Shown here piece after piece: positions 8,139 to 18,574 of a DNA stretch of 64,000 bases. This stretch comes from Paracoccaceae bacterium (lineage in GTDB: Bacteria > Pseudomonadota > Alphaproteobacteria > Rhodobacterales > Rhodobacteraceae), in NCBI GenBank assembly GCA_023383015.1, contig JAHDXW010000005.1, positions 1-64,000 on the forward strand. The letters are read 5' to 3'. How positions within the stretch are numbered: the stretch's first letter is position 1; every line of letters begins with the position of its first letter. The position numbers and the translations under genes are program-made. The notes beneath the pieces are model-generated. The model worked only from the letters and a program-made list of their open reading frames with translations, was not told the DNA's origin and did not search any database.

Positions 8139-9503
8139 ATGGCGGACCGGCAGACATATGGCGCCCATGCGCGGGCGACGCTGGCGCTCGGCCTGCCGCT
8201 GATCGGCAGCAACCTCGCGCAGTTCGGGCTGCACCTGACCGACACGGTGATGCTGGGCTGGTACGCCGTGCCGGCGCTGGCGGCCGGCGTCATGGGCGCG
8301 ACCAGCTTCTTCACCCTGTTCGTGGTCGGCGCGGGCTTTGCCATGGCGGTCATGCCGATGGTGGCCGCTGCGGTGGCGGCCGGCGACGATACCGAGGTGC
8401 GGCGCGTTACCCGGATGGGGCTGTGGCTGTCGATCCTGTTCGGCGTCGCCGTCTATCCGGTGCTGTGGTTCTCGGGTGCGCTGCTCGAGGCGGCCGGGCA
8501 GGAGGAGGCTCTGGCCGCCGATGCGCAGGCCTACCTGCGGGTCGCCGGGCTCGGGATGGTGCCGGCGCTGGTGGTGATGGTGCTGCGCAGCCACCTCGCC
8601 GCCCTGGAGCGGGCGGGTATCGTGCTGTGGGTCACGCTCGCCGGGCTGGCGGTGAACGCGGCGCTGAACTGGGCGCTGATCTTCGGTCACTGGGGCGCGC
8701 CCGAGCTTGGCGTCGTGGGGGCGGCGGCGGCCTCGGTGGCGGTGCAGCTGTTCGCGCTGTTCTTCCTTGCGCTCTATGCCGCGCGCCATCCGGCGCTGCG
8801 CCGGCATGAGCTGTTCGCCCGCTTCTGGCGCGCCGACCCGGGAGCCTTCGCGCGGGTGTTCCGCCTCGGCTGGCCGATCGGGCTGACCGGGCTGGCCGAA
8901 AGCGGCCTCTTTGCCGCCTCGGCGGTGATGATGGGCTGGATCGGCACGCGCGAGCTTGCCGCCCACGGGATCGCGCTCGAGGTCGCGGCGCTGACCTTCA
9001 TGATCCATGTCGGCCTGTCCAATGCCGCCACGGTGCGCGCAGGCCAGGCGCATGGCCAGGGCGACCGGCTGGCGCTCAGGCGCGGGGCGGCGGTGGCGGT
9101 GGCCCTGTCGGCCGGCGTGGGGCTGGTGGCGGTGGCGGTGATGCTGGGCTTTCCCGAGGCGCTGGTCGGGGCCTTCCTCGGCCCCGCCGACCCCGACCGC
9201 GCCGCGATCATCGCCATCGGCACCACGCTGCTGGCGGCCGCTGCCGCCTTCCAGTTCTTCGATGCGGCGCAGGTGATGGCGCTGGGGCTGCTGCGCGGTG
9301 TGCAGGACACCCGCGTGCCGATGGTGCTGGCGTCGGTAAGCTACTACCTTGTCGGGATTCCGGCCAGCTACGGCCTCGGGATCGCCATGGGCCTTGGCGG
9401 TGCGGGGGTGTGGGCGGGGCTGGTGATCGGGCTGGTGGCTGCGGGCGGGCTTCTGATGGCGCGCTTCTGGCACCGCCACGCGTCGGGGCCGGGCCGCGGC
9501 TGA
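8139..9503 (+). CDS. MATE-family multidrug/Na+ antiporter (NorM-like)
   Basis: A 454-residue membrane protein with about 12 helices in two halves, starting LALGLPLIGSNLAQFGLHLTDTVMLG, the usual opening of NorM-type MATE exporters. The second half repeats the pattern (FRLGWPIGLTGLAESGLF). Such proteins export cationic drugs and dyes in exchange for Na+ or H+. The start at 8139 was chosen because the 12 residues encoded upstream in frame are low-complexity and family members begin close to this point. It follows ugd by 60 bases on the same strand, but a functional link is not obvious. Confidence 0.88.
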   Translation: MADRQTYGAHARATLALGLPLIGSNLAQFGLHLTDTVMLGWYAVPALAAGVMGATSFFTLFVVGAGFAMAVMPMVAAAVAAGDDTEVRRVTRMGLWLSILFGVAVYPVLWFSGALLEAAGQEEALAADAQAYLRVAGLGMVPALVVMVLRSHLAALERAGIVLWVTLAGLAVNAALNWALIFGHWGAPELGVVGAAAASVAVQLFALFFLALYAARHPALRRHELFARFWRADPGAFARVFRLGWPIGLTGLAESGLFAASAVMMGWIGTRELAAHGIALEVAALTFMIHVGLSNAATVRAGQAHGQGDRLALRRGAAVAVALSAGVGLVAVAVMLGFPEALVGAFLGPADPDRAAIIAIGTTLLAAAAAFQFFDAAQVMALGLLRGVQDTRVPMVLASVSYYLVGIPASYGLGIAMGLGGAGVWAGLVIGLVAAGGLLMARFWHRHASGPGRG

Positions 9504-9525
9504 CGGGCGCCGGCGGCGCGGCGGC

Positions 9526-9939
9526 CTACTCGCCGCCGGTTCCGCGCCCCAGCCGCTCGGCCTTCCGGCGCACCAGCACCGTGCGCAGGTCGTGCATGGC
9601 CAGCAGGAGCGCGTCGGTCACCTCGTCGAGCTGGGCGTCGGTGGCGCGCGTCTGGGCCCAGTGCGCGGTCAGGTTAAGGTGGTCGACGGCGCGGTGGATG
9701 TCGTCGATGTCGCGGCGGGCGAGGGTGGCGGCGCGCGCCTCCATCCAGTCGCGGATCGCCGCCAGGTCCTGGGGGCCGAGCACGCGGTCGCCGTGCGGCT
9801 TGATCTCGCCGTTGCGGATGTTGGCGACGGCGATCTGCTCCATCTCGATCCGGCGCTGGCGGTTCTCGGTGTTGACACGGTAGACCGCGGCACCGTTCTC
9901 GCGCACCCGGAAGAAGTAGTCGGGCAGGTCGCCGCCCAT
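9526..9939 (-). CDS. Conserved hypothetical protein downstream of aspartate aminotransferase
   Basis: A 137-residue soluble protein without signal peptide or membrane segment. It opens with GGDLPDYFFRVRENGAAVYRVNTENRQRRIEMEQIA and continues with mostly helical, charged sequence rich in Asp, Arg and Glu. I do not recognise a named domain. Its start lies 4 bases after the aminotransferase stop, so the two are probably co-transcribed. The start at 9939 gives the first in-frame Met outside the aminotransferase gene. Function is unknown; the regular spacing of charged residues is compatible with a small helical bundle. Confidence 0.75.
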   Translation of the reverse strand: MGGDLPDYFFRVRENGAAVYRVNTENRQRRIEMEQIAVANIRNGEIKPHGDRVLGPQDLAAIRDWMEARAATLARRDIDDIHRAVDHLNLTAHWAQTRATDAQLDEVTDALLLAMHDLRTVLVRRKAERLGRGTGGE

Positions 9940-9943
9940 CACC

Positions 9944-11203
<1,260 letters not shown>

Positions 11204-11239
11204 TCAAGCCGGTATGGCAGCGGCGGGAGGGGGGCGGCG

Positions 11240-11641
11240 ATGGCCGAGGCGGACGCAGGAGGCTGGTTCGGCGATGGGGTGGCCACCTTCGGCGACCGTC
11301 TGGCCGCCGCGCGCGAGGCCGCGGGAATGAGCCGCGAGGACCTGGCCCGCCGGCTGGGGGTGCGGGCGGGCAGCATCGCCGCCTGGGAGGACGACCGCGC
11401 CGACCCGCGCGCCAACCGGCTGCAGATGATGGCGGGGATGCTGAACGTCTCGGTCGGCTGGCTGCTCACCGGCCAGGGCCAGGGGCTGGAGGGCCCGCCC
11501 TCCGAGGGCCGGGCGCTGGCCCCGGCGGCAGCGGCCGCGCTGGCCGACCTGCGCGAGGTGCGCGGCGATCTTGCCCGGCTGGATGCGCGCATCGCGGCGG
11601 CCGAGAAGCGCCTGCGGGCGCTCCTGGGTCCGGCGGCATGA
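11240..11641 (+). CDS. XRE-family helix-turn-helix regulator
   Basis: A 133-residue protein with an HTH_3 DNA-binding domain at about residues 17-70 (FGDRLAAAREAAGMSREDLA then RLGVRAGSIAAWEDDRADPR) and a C-terminal helix rich in Ala, Arg and Glu (about 95-130) that could form a coiled coil for dimerisation. The last bases overlap the start of sdhE (ATGA, 11638-11641), so the two genes are translationally coupled. Its target is unknown; the arrangement suggests it may regulate itself and sdhE. Confidence 0.85.
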   Translation: MAEADAGGWFGDGVATFGDRLAAAREAAGMSREDLARRLGVRAGSIAAWEDDRADPRANRLQMMAGMLNVSVGWLLTGQGQGLEGPPSEGRALAPAAAAALADLREVRGDLARLDARIAAAEKRLRALLGPAA

Positions 11642-11961
11642 GCGCCGCCGACCTTGAACTGGACGCGCGGCGGCGGCGCGCGCGGCTGCGCGCCTGGCGG
11701 CGCGGCACGCGCGAGATGGACCTGCTGCTCGGCCCCTTCGCGGACGCGCGCCTGCCTGCCATGGGCCCCGAGGAGATCGCCGCCTTCGAGGCGCTGGCCG
11801 CCTGCGACGACCATGCGCTCTACCGCTGGATCGCCGGGCAGGAGGCGCCGGAGGCGGCCCATGCCACGCTGGTGGCCGAGATCCGCGCCGATGCCGCGGC
11901 CCGGCACGGGCCTCCCGGCGGCGGTGGGTCCGAGGGGCGGGAGGCGGGCGGCAGACCTTAA
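11638..11961 (+). CDS. sdhE: Succinate dehydrogenase assembly factor SdhE
   Basis: A 107-residue protein with the SdhE (DUF339) signature [20 protein letters not shown] (residues about 11-30), containing the RGxxE motif (RGTRE) needed for flavinylation of SdhA. Family members are 80-100 residues; here there is an extra glycine-rich C-terminal tail of about 15 residues. It helps attach FAD covalently to succinate dehydrogenase and fumarate reductase flavoproteins. It overlaps the XRE regulator gene by four bases. The sdh genes themselves are not in this window. Confidence 0.9.
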   Translation: MSAADLELDARRRRARLRAWRRGTREMDLLLGPFADARLPAMGPEEIAAFEALAACDDHALYRWIAGQEAPEAAHATLVAEIRADAAARHGPPGGGGSEGREAGGRP

Positions 11962-12017
11962 CCGAATGTTCGGCGAATCGCCCGAACCTGTCGTCATCGG
12001 CAGGCGACGGGGGCGGC

Positions 12018-12515
12018 ATGAGCATCCATTCTGCGGTGGCGGAGGTCCGGCAGCAGGGGTTCCTCGCAAGCTATCTCGATACTCTCGCCATGCTCGAACG
12101 CCTGCACCGGCTCCTGCTCGATGTCATCAAGGACGAGTTCGAGCGGCTGGGGGTGATCGAGCTCAACGCCGTGCAGGCGTTGCTGCTGTTCAACATCGGC
12201 GACAACGAGGTGACGGCCGGCGAGCTGAAGTCGCGCGGCTACTACCAGGGCTCCAACGTCTCCTACAACCTCAAGAAGCTGGTCGAGATGGGCTACATGC
12301 ACCACCAGCGCTGCGAGATCGACCGCCGGTCGGTGCGGGTGCGGTTGACCGAGAAGGGGCGCACGACGCGCCGGATCGTGGCCGAGCTGTTCGCCCGCCA
12401 CGCCGAGGGGCTGGAGCGGCGCGGGACGGTCGCCCGCGACCGCATCGAGGACGTCAACGGCACGCTGCGCCGGGTGGAGCGCTTCTGGACCGACCAGATC
12501 CGCTACATCTACTGA
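12018..12515 (+). CDS. ldtR: LdtR-like MarR-family transcriptional regulator
   Basis: A 165-residue winged-helix protein. The N-terminal helices (YLDTLAMLERLHRLLLDVIK) form the dimer interface, the DNA-binding part spans about 62-90 (TAGELKSRGYYQGSNVSYNL) and the wing contains IDRRSVRVRLTEKG. This closely matches the LdtR type, which in Rhizobiales controls an L,D-transpeptidase gene and stress tolerance. No ldt gene is adjacent here, so the target is elsewhere. The start at 12018 follows directly after a G-rich leader; no other Met lies nearby. Confidence 0.85.
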   Translation: MSIHSAVAEVRQQGFLASYLDTLAMLERLHRLLLDVIKDEFERLGVIELNAVQALLLFNIGDNEVTAGELKSRGYYQGSNVSYNLKKLVEMGYMHHQRCEIDRRSVRVRLTEKGRTTRRIVAELFARHAEGLERRGTVARDRIEDVNGTLRRVERFWTDQIRYIY

Positions 12516-12695
12516 AGCCGGCCCCGGCGCGCGCCATCTTCGCGCCCCGGGGCACGCAGCGCGGACCGACGGCCGCGGCCCCGGGCGGCGGCGCGGCCTG
12601 CGGGGATGCCGGGCGATGCCGGCGCTGGAAGCGCGGCCGGCCCGCCGCGGGCGCCGGCGCCGGAGGGCATCGCGCGGACTGCGGACGCTGCCGGC

Positions 12696-12773
12696 GATGC
12701 CCGAGGGGCGGCACGGATACGGGGCGATGCCGGCGATGCCCGAGGGGCGGCACGAATGCGGGGCGATGCCGGC
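12696..12773. repeat. 39-bp tandem repeat, two copies
   Basis: Two adjacent 39-base units (12696-12734 and 12735-12773) differ at only two positions and start GATGCCCGAGGGGCGGCACG. Shorter GGCGATGCC motifs occur just before and after them. They sit in a 313-base stretch (12516-12828) between the LdtR-like gene and gloA in which I see no credible gene; the ends of both flanking genes point into it, so it is a 3'-3' spacer. Confidence 0.85.
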
Positions 12774-12828
12774 GGGATGGCGCCGGTGCCGCACCGCCGG
12801 CCCCCCGGGGGGCCGGCGACGCGGGCGG

Positions 12829-13257
12829 CTACCAGTGGCCGGTGTTCGGCATGCTGGCCCAGGGTTCGGCCGACGGGAGCGCCGGCCCCATCTGCAGAAG
12901 CTCGACCGAGACGTTGTCGGGGGAGCGGACGAAGGCCATGCGCCCGTCGCGCGGCGGCCGGTTGATCGTCACCCCGTTGGCCCGGAGGTGTGCGCAAATG
13001 TCGTAGACGTTCTCGACCGCATAGGCGAGATGGCCGAAGTGGCGGCTGTCGGAGGGCAGGCCGGGATCGCCGTCCCAGTTCCAGGTCAGCTCGACCGGGC
13101 AGTCCTCCTGCCCCGGCGGCGCCATGAAGACGAGGGTGAAGCGGCCCTGCGTGCTCTCGTGACGGCGGGTCTCGCGCAGGCCGAGAAGCTCGTAGAACGC
13201 CTTCGACCGCTCGAGGTCCAGCACGCGGATCATGGTGTGGAGGTAACGGATCTGCAT
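12829..13257 (-). CDS. gloA: Lactoylglutathione lyase (glyoxalase I)
   Basis: A 142-residue glyoxalase I that converts the hemithioacetal of methylglyoxal and glutathione into S-lactoylglutathione. The expected metal ligands are visible: His7 (YLHTMIRV), Glu56 (PVELTWNWD), His76 (FGHLAYAV) and Glu119 (VSVELLQ). Length is slightly above the usual 130-135 because of a C-terminal extension (ALPSAEPWASMPNTGHW). The gene stands alone between a repeat-containing spacer and the Slam-like gene. Confidence 0.93.
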   Translation of the reverse strand: MQIRYLHTMIRVLDLERSKAFYELLGLRETRRHESTQGRFTLVFMAPPGQEDCPVELTWNWDGDPGLPSDSRHFGHLAYAVENVYDICAHLRANGVTINRPPRDGRMAFVRSPDNVSVELLQMGPALPSAEPWASMPNTGHW

Positions 13258-13324
13258 CTTCGGCTCTCCCTGCTTGGTGGCGCCATCCTATGCCGGCCGC
13301 CGGTCGGGCGGAACTGCGCGGGCC

Positions 13325-14716
13325 TCAGAAGGCGGACCGGAAGGCTACCTCGAGCCCCATGTATTCGCTGTCGAACCGGCTGATGTTCGAGCGCGTGCGC
13401 CCGCCCTTCAGCGTCACCACCGGGGCGTAGCCCCAGACCTCGGCATCGGGGAAGGCCATCTCGACGGCGAGGCCGAGCTGTTCCTCCTCGCGGCCGGTCT
13501 TGCTGAAGATGTTGCTCATGAACACCGGGTAGTCGCGGACCGCGCCGGTCACCGACAGGGCCAGCCGGGCGGGGCCGAGGGGGCGGGCGAGTTCCCAGCG
13601 CAGCTCGCCCGACAGCCCCAGATGCGCGGCGTTGCGGTCCTGCGAGCGCAGGTCGGTGGCGGTCAGGCGCAGCCGCAGCATGTCGCCGTTGCCGAGGCGG
13701 TGGTGAAGCTGTGCCTGGGCGGCAAGGATCAGGGCCCGCGGCTTGAGGCCGCGGTCGCTCCACTGCCGTTCGGCCAGCAGGTCGATGCGCAGGCCGGTGG
13801 CCGCAGTGAGCGTGAAGCTGCGGCCGGCGTCGAGCCTGAGGGTGCGCGCCAGCGGCTCGTCGCCGTACCAGCTCTGCCCCACAGCCAGGCCGAGCGAGAC
13901 CGGCTCGCGCCCGCCCTGCGGCAGGACCGTCATGCGCAGCGACACCTCGGCGCCGCCATGGGCGAAATCGGCCCCGGTGACGTCGGGGGCGGCGTCGCGC
14001 GCAGCCCCGGAGAGCACATAGGTGGTGTGGTGCACGCGCGCGCCGACTTCGGCCCGCCAGTCCGGCCCCTGCGACAGGCGGTAGGTGGCGCCCATCGACA
14101 CGCCGGCCTCGACCCCCGACAGCGCCTGCGCATCCCCCGACAGCACGAAGGGTGTCGGGATGCCGTCGATGATCAGCTGGTCGTAGCGGCTGCCGCGGTT
14201 GACGTTGGAGGAGGGCGCGACATGCAGCCGGAAATGCGTCGACCAGCGGTTGGCCGACTGCACCGCGCGGTAGTGCGCCGCGGTATCGGCGCGCGCGGCC
14301 GGGTCGGGGGCGAGGCCCGCCGCAAGCCGCAGCCAGCCCTGGGCGCGGAATGGCCGGCCCGCGGCCTCGGCCGCCAGCGCCGCGACGCGCGCCGCCTCGT
14401 AGCGCTGGTCGCGCGTCGCGGCGCTGCGGAAGGCCAGGCGGGCGGTGTTGCGCGCCGCCGCGGTCTCGCCCATGCGGGCCTGGGCGGCGGCAAGCAGGGT
14501 CAGCGCGGCGTGATCGCGCGGGTCGGCCTCCAGAAGGGCCAGCGCGATGGCGCGCGCGACCTCCGCCCGCCCGGCCTCGAGCGCACGGCGCGCGAAGGCG
14601 CGCGAATCGTCCAGCGACAGCGTCAGTGTCCGGGTCTCGGCCGCAGCCGCGGCCGGGACCAGCACGAGGGCGAGCGCGGCCGCCGCGGCGCGGAGCGCCC
14701 GGGCGGCCCGGCTCAT
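13325..14716 (-). CDS. Slam-like outer-membrane protein (surface lipoprotein assembly modifier)
   Basis: A 463-residue exported protein: signal peptide (residues 1 to about 27, ending AAAAAE), an N-terminal alpha-helical TPR-like domain (about 35-150, with ARRALEAGRAEVARAIALAL and LLAAAQARMGETAAARN), then a beta-rich domain beginning HFRLHVAPSSNVNRGS and ending in a terminal Phe (AFRSAF). A TPR domain followed by a DUF560-type barrel with an APxSNxN motif is the architecture of Slam, which moves lipoproteins to the cell surface. The start ATG at 14716 overlaps the stop of the upstream lipoprotein gene; a GTG two codons earlier is possible. The neighbour is a TbpB-like lipoprotein, the expected kind of client. 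Assignment is by motif and context only. Confidence 0.75.
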   Translation of the reverse strand: MSRAARALRAAAAALALVLVPAAAAAETRTLTLSLDDSRAFARRALEAGRAEVARAIALALLEADPRDHAALTLLAAAQARMGETAAARNTARLAFRSAATRDQRYEAARVAALAAEAAGRPFRAQGWLRLAAGLAPDPAARADTAAHYRAVQSANRWSTHFRLHVAPSSNVNRGSRYDQLIIDGIPTPFVLSGDAQALSGVEAGVSMGATYRLSQGPDWRAEVGARVHHTTYVLSGAARDAAPDVTGADFAHGGAEVSLRMTVLPQGGREPVSLGLAVGQSWYGDEPLARTLRLDAGRSFTLTAATGLRIDLLAERQWSDRGLKPRALILAAQAQLHHRLGNGDMLRLRLTATDLRSQDRNAAHLGLSGELRWELARPLGPARLALSVTGAVRDYPVFMSNIFSKTGREEEQLGLAVEMAFPDAEVWGYAPVVTLKGGRTRSNISRFDSEYMGLEVAFRSAF

Positions 14717-15570
14717 GGACACAGGGGATGATCGCCCACGGTTCCGCAGCGCGGCAGGACGAACACGCCATGCTCCCAGATGTGCTCCTCGTCCTTGATC
14801 GGGTTGATCACCAGCACGCCGGCGACGTCGGAGGCATTCAGTCCGCCGAAGATGCCGCCGTAATGTCCGATCGTCCGGGTGGGATCGCCGAGGAACTCGA
14901 CCGAGCCGAGGAACTGCCCCTTCTCGTCGATGCCGGTGACCGTCAGCGCCAGGCTGTCGAGTTCCTCTCCGGTCTCGACGATGCGCCGGTTGGTGACCGC
15001 TCCGTTGACGCTCGAATCGGTGAAGTCGGCGTTCAGCGTCATGTCGCCCTGGGTGCGCATGGGCCCGCCACTGCCATCGCCGATGGTGATCAGCCCCGCA
15101 TAGCTGCCCATGTAGGTGGCCAGCCCCGAGGTCGGCAGGCTGTAGACATCGATGCGGCTGAAGGTGCCGCCGCCGAAGTAGCGGTTGAACTGGCCGCCGT
15201 CGGCGACGATGCCGGCCGAGACCGTCCCCCGCTCGCTGGTCTTGAACAGCGCCACGAACTTGCGGTGCGCCGGGGACTCCTGGATCGTGAAGGCCTGGTA
15301 TCCGTCGACGTCGAGGTCGGGGGTGCGGTCGTAGGTCGCCAGCAGGGGCGAGCCGTCGAGCGACTGCAGCTGGATCCGCAGCGTCTGGCTGTCGGGGTCG
15401 TACTGCGCGGCGGTCAGGTTCTGGCGCAGGACCGGGGGCACCACGACGGTGTCGCCGCCGCCCCCACCGCCGCCGCCCCCGCCTCCGCCGCCCCCGCCGC
15501 CACCCGGAAAGGGATTGCCGCTGCAGGCCGCCAGGGCCAGCAGCGCCGCTGCCGCCGTCATCTTTTTCAT
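14713..15570 (-). CDS. TbpB-like surface lipoprotein, probable Slam client
   Basis: A 285-residue lipoprotein. The signal peptide ends in the lipobox LALAACSG (Cys16), followed by GNPFP and a run of 17 glycines, a flexible tether. The rest is beta-rich and resembles the barrel domain of transferrin-binding protein B-like proteins: RIDVYSLPTSGLATYMGSYAG, then a strand with GDMTLNADFTDSSVNGAVTN, and IGHYGGIFGGLNASDVAGVL, the typical closing motif. Genuine TbpB has two lobes (about 600 residues); this one has a single barrel, like small Slam-dependent lipoproteins. It is the first gene of a two-gene unit with the Slam-like protein (ATGA overlap). The ligand is unknown. Confidence 0.78.
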   Translation of the reverse strand: MKKMTAAAALLALAACSGNPFPGGGGGGGGGGGGGGGGGDTVVVPPVLRQNLTAAQYDPDSQTLRIQLQSLDGSPLLATYDRTPDLDVDGYQAFTIQESPAHRKFVALFKTSERGTVSAGIVADGGQFNRYFGGGTFSRIDVYSLPTSGLATYMGSYAGLITIGDGSGGPMRTQGDMTLNADFTDSSVNGAVTNRRIVETGEELDSLALTVTGIDEKGQFLGSVEFLGDPTRTIGHYGGIFGGLNASDVAGVLVINPIKDEEHIWEHGVFVLPRCGTVGDHPLCP

Positions 15571-15793
15571 CGGATACCTCTGCTCGCTCTGCCCTGGGCG
15601 GGTCTCATGCCCGCTTTGCAAAGTAGGGTCAGGGGCTTGCGGGGCGAAGTCAATCCGGTCGCGGAAATCCCTGCGCAACCGTGGCGAATCGGCCGCGGCC
15701 GCTGGCGCGGCTGCCGGCGCCGCGGGGTTTTCGCCGCCCCGCCCGCCAGATACAGTTGGCGCCTGTGCCGCCACCCCCAGCCGGAGCCCGCCG

Positions 15794-16699
15794 ATGCCGC
15801 TTTCCCCCGAGGCCGAAGCCGAGATCGCCCGCCTGCGCGCGACGCCCCGCCCGACGCTGCGCAGCGTGTCGGAGGGGATGGAGGCGCATCTCTACCGGCC
15901 GATCCCGGTGCTCGACCACGGTTTCCTGCGGGTTGTGGACTACATGGGCGACGACGCCGCCATCGTCCAGGCGGCGCGGGTCAGCTATGGCGCCGGCACC
16001 CGCGCGGCGCGCGACGACACCGGGCTGATCCGCTACCTGATGCGGCACTGGCACTCGACGCCCTTCGAGATGTGCGAGATCAAGCTGCATGTGAAGCTGC
16101 CCGTCTTCGTCGCCCGCCAGTGGATCCGCCACCGCACCGCGAACGTGAACGAGTATTCGGCGCGCTACTCGATTCTCGACCGCGAGTTCTACATCCCCGC
16201 GCCCGAGCATCTGGCGGCGCAGTCGGCCTCCAACGCGCAGGGGCGGGGCACGCCGCTCGGCGCCGACGAGGCCGCGCGGGTGCTGCACTGGCTGAAGGAC
16301 GACGCGGCGCGCGCCTACGACCATTACCAGGCGATGCTGTCCACCGACGGCCAGCAGGGCCTCGCGCGCGAGCTTGCGCGGATGAACTTGCCGATGAACA
16401 CCTACACCCAGTGGTACTGGAAGACCGACCTGCACAACCTCTTCCACTTCCTGCGCCTGCGGGCCGATGCTCATGCCCAGCACGAGATCCGGGCCTATGC
16501 CGAGGCACTCTGCGGGGTGGTGCGCGACTGGGTGCCGGCGGCCTGGGGCGCGTTTGCCGACTACCGGCTGGGCGGGGCCACCCTGTCGGCGCAGGCGGTC
16601 GCGGCGCTGAAGCGCCGGCTGGCCGGCGAGACGGTGACCGAGGAGACTTCGGGGATGACCCGGGGCGAATGGCGGGAGTTCTTGGCGGCCTGGGGCTAG
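15794..16699 (+). CDS. thyX: Flavin-dependent thymidylate synthase
   Basis: A 301-residue ThyX, which makes dTMP from dUMP using methylene-tetrahydrofolate and FADH2. The ThyX motif is at residues 112-126 ([15 protein letters not shown]), matching RHRxxSxNExSxRY except that the serine after RHRxx is Asn. The dUMP/FAD-binding motifs follow ([20 protein letters not shown]). The start at 15794 was chosen as the first Met giving the normal family length; the open frame upstream is low-complexity. The gene is divergent from the lipoprotein/Slam unit with a 223-base spacer in which I see no clear operator. Confidence 0.95.
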   Translation: MPLSPEAEAEIARLRATPRPTLRSVSEGMEAHLYRPIPVLDHGFLRVVDYMGDDAAIVQAARVSYGAGTRAARDDTGLIRYLMRHWHSTPFEMCEIKLHVKLPVFVARQWIRHRTANVNEYSARYSILDREFYIPAPEHLAAQSASNAQGRGTPLGADEAARVLHWLKDDAARAYDHYQAMLSTDGQQGLARELARMNLPMNTYTQWYWKTDLHNLFHFLRLRADAHAQHEIRAYAEALCGVVRDWVPAAWGAFADYRLGGATLSAQAVAALKRRLAGETVTEETSGMTRGEWREFLAAWG

Positions 16700-16778
16700 G
16701 ACGGCGCCGGCGGCCTTTGCAGGCGGCGCCGCGCTGGCCTACCATCGCCGCCCGGGCAGCGGGCGAGGGGACGGCGCG

Positions 16779-17872
<1,094 letters not shown>

Positions 17873-17876
<4 letters not shown>

Positions 17877-18547
17877 CGGCGGCGCTGCGGGAGGAGATCG
17901 TCGCGGTCGCGCGCGCCCTCGATGCCCGCGGGCTGAACCGCGGCTCGTCGGGCAACGTGTCGGCGCGCGACGGCGCGGCGATGCTGATCACCCCCTCCGG
18001 CGTGCCGCCGGCGGCGCTCGACCCCGGACTGGTCGCGCGGATGGCACTTGACGATGATGCCGGCGGCTGGGAGGGGCCGCTCGCGCCCTCGACCGAATGG
18101 CGCTTCCACCGCGACCTTTACCGGGCGCGGCCCGAGTTCGGCGCGGTCGTCCACAGCCATGCGCCCTGGTCGACGGTGCTGGCGGTGGCGCGGCGGCCGA
18201 TCCCGGCCATCCACTACATGATCGCTGCCTTCGGCGGCGCCGACATCCGCTGCGCCGATTATGCCCGCTTCGGCACCGCGGCGCTGTCGGCGGCGGTGGT
18301 GGCGGCGATGGCGGGGCGGTGCGGCTGCCTGATGGCCAACCACGGCATGCTGACGGCCGGCCCCGGCCTGTCACGCGCGCTGTGGCTGGCCGAGGAGCTG
18401 GAGGCGCTGGCCCACCAGCATGTGCATGCGCTGGCAATCGGCGGGCCGGTGCTGCTGTCGGCGGCCGAGATCGCCGAGGCGGCCGCAGCATTCGCCGGCT
18501 ACGGTCCGCGGCCGGCGGTACCCGGCGCCGGCGGGGCGGCGGGCTGA
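17873..18547 (+). CDS. Class II aldolase, probable 5-methylthioribulose-1-phosphate/5-deoxyribulose-1-phosphate aldolase
   Basis: A 224-residue zinc-type class II aldolase/adducin protein. The metal-binding His residues are in [10 protein letters not shown], with a further His in ANHGMLTAG; the phosphate-binding GSSGNVS motif is near residue 25. The closest functional classes are fuculose-phosphate aldolase and the Ald2 aldolase of the DHAP shunt. Coupling to mtnA (ATGA overlap, 17873-17876) favours Ald2, which would split the MtnA product into dihydroxyacetone phosphate and an aldehyde. MtnB (methylthioribulose-1-phosphate dehydratase) is the alternative, and is a homologue in the same superfamily; no other genes of the full methionine salvage pathway are nearby. 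Confidence 0.78.
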
Positions 18548-18574
18548 GGCGGCCGGACCGCGGGGCGCCGGGCC

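Noticed and set aside
6447-9479. A 1010-codon minus-strand frame opposite ugd and the MATE gene
   Set aside because: Composition is His/Arg/Gly-rich shadow sequence, and both plus-strand genes carry clear family motifs.
12516-12828. Possible small genes in the spacer after the LdtR-like regulator
   Set aside because: Frames on both strands are repetitive and lack ribosome-binding sites and domain patterns.
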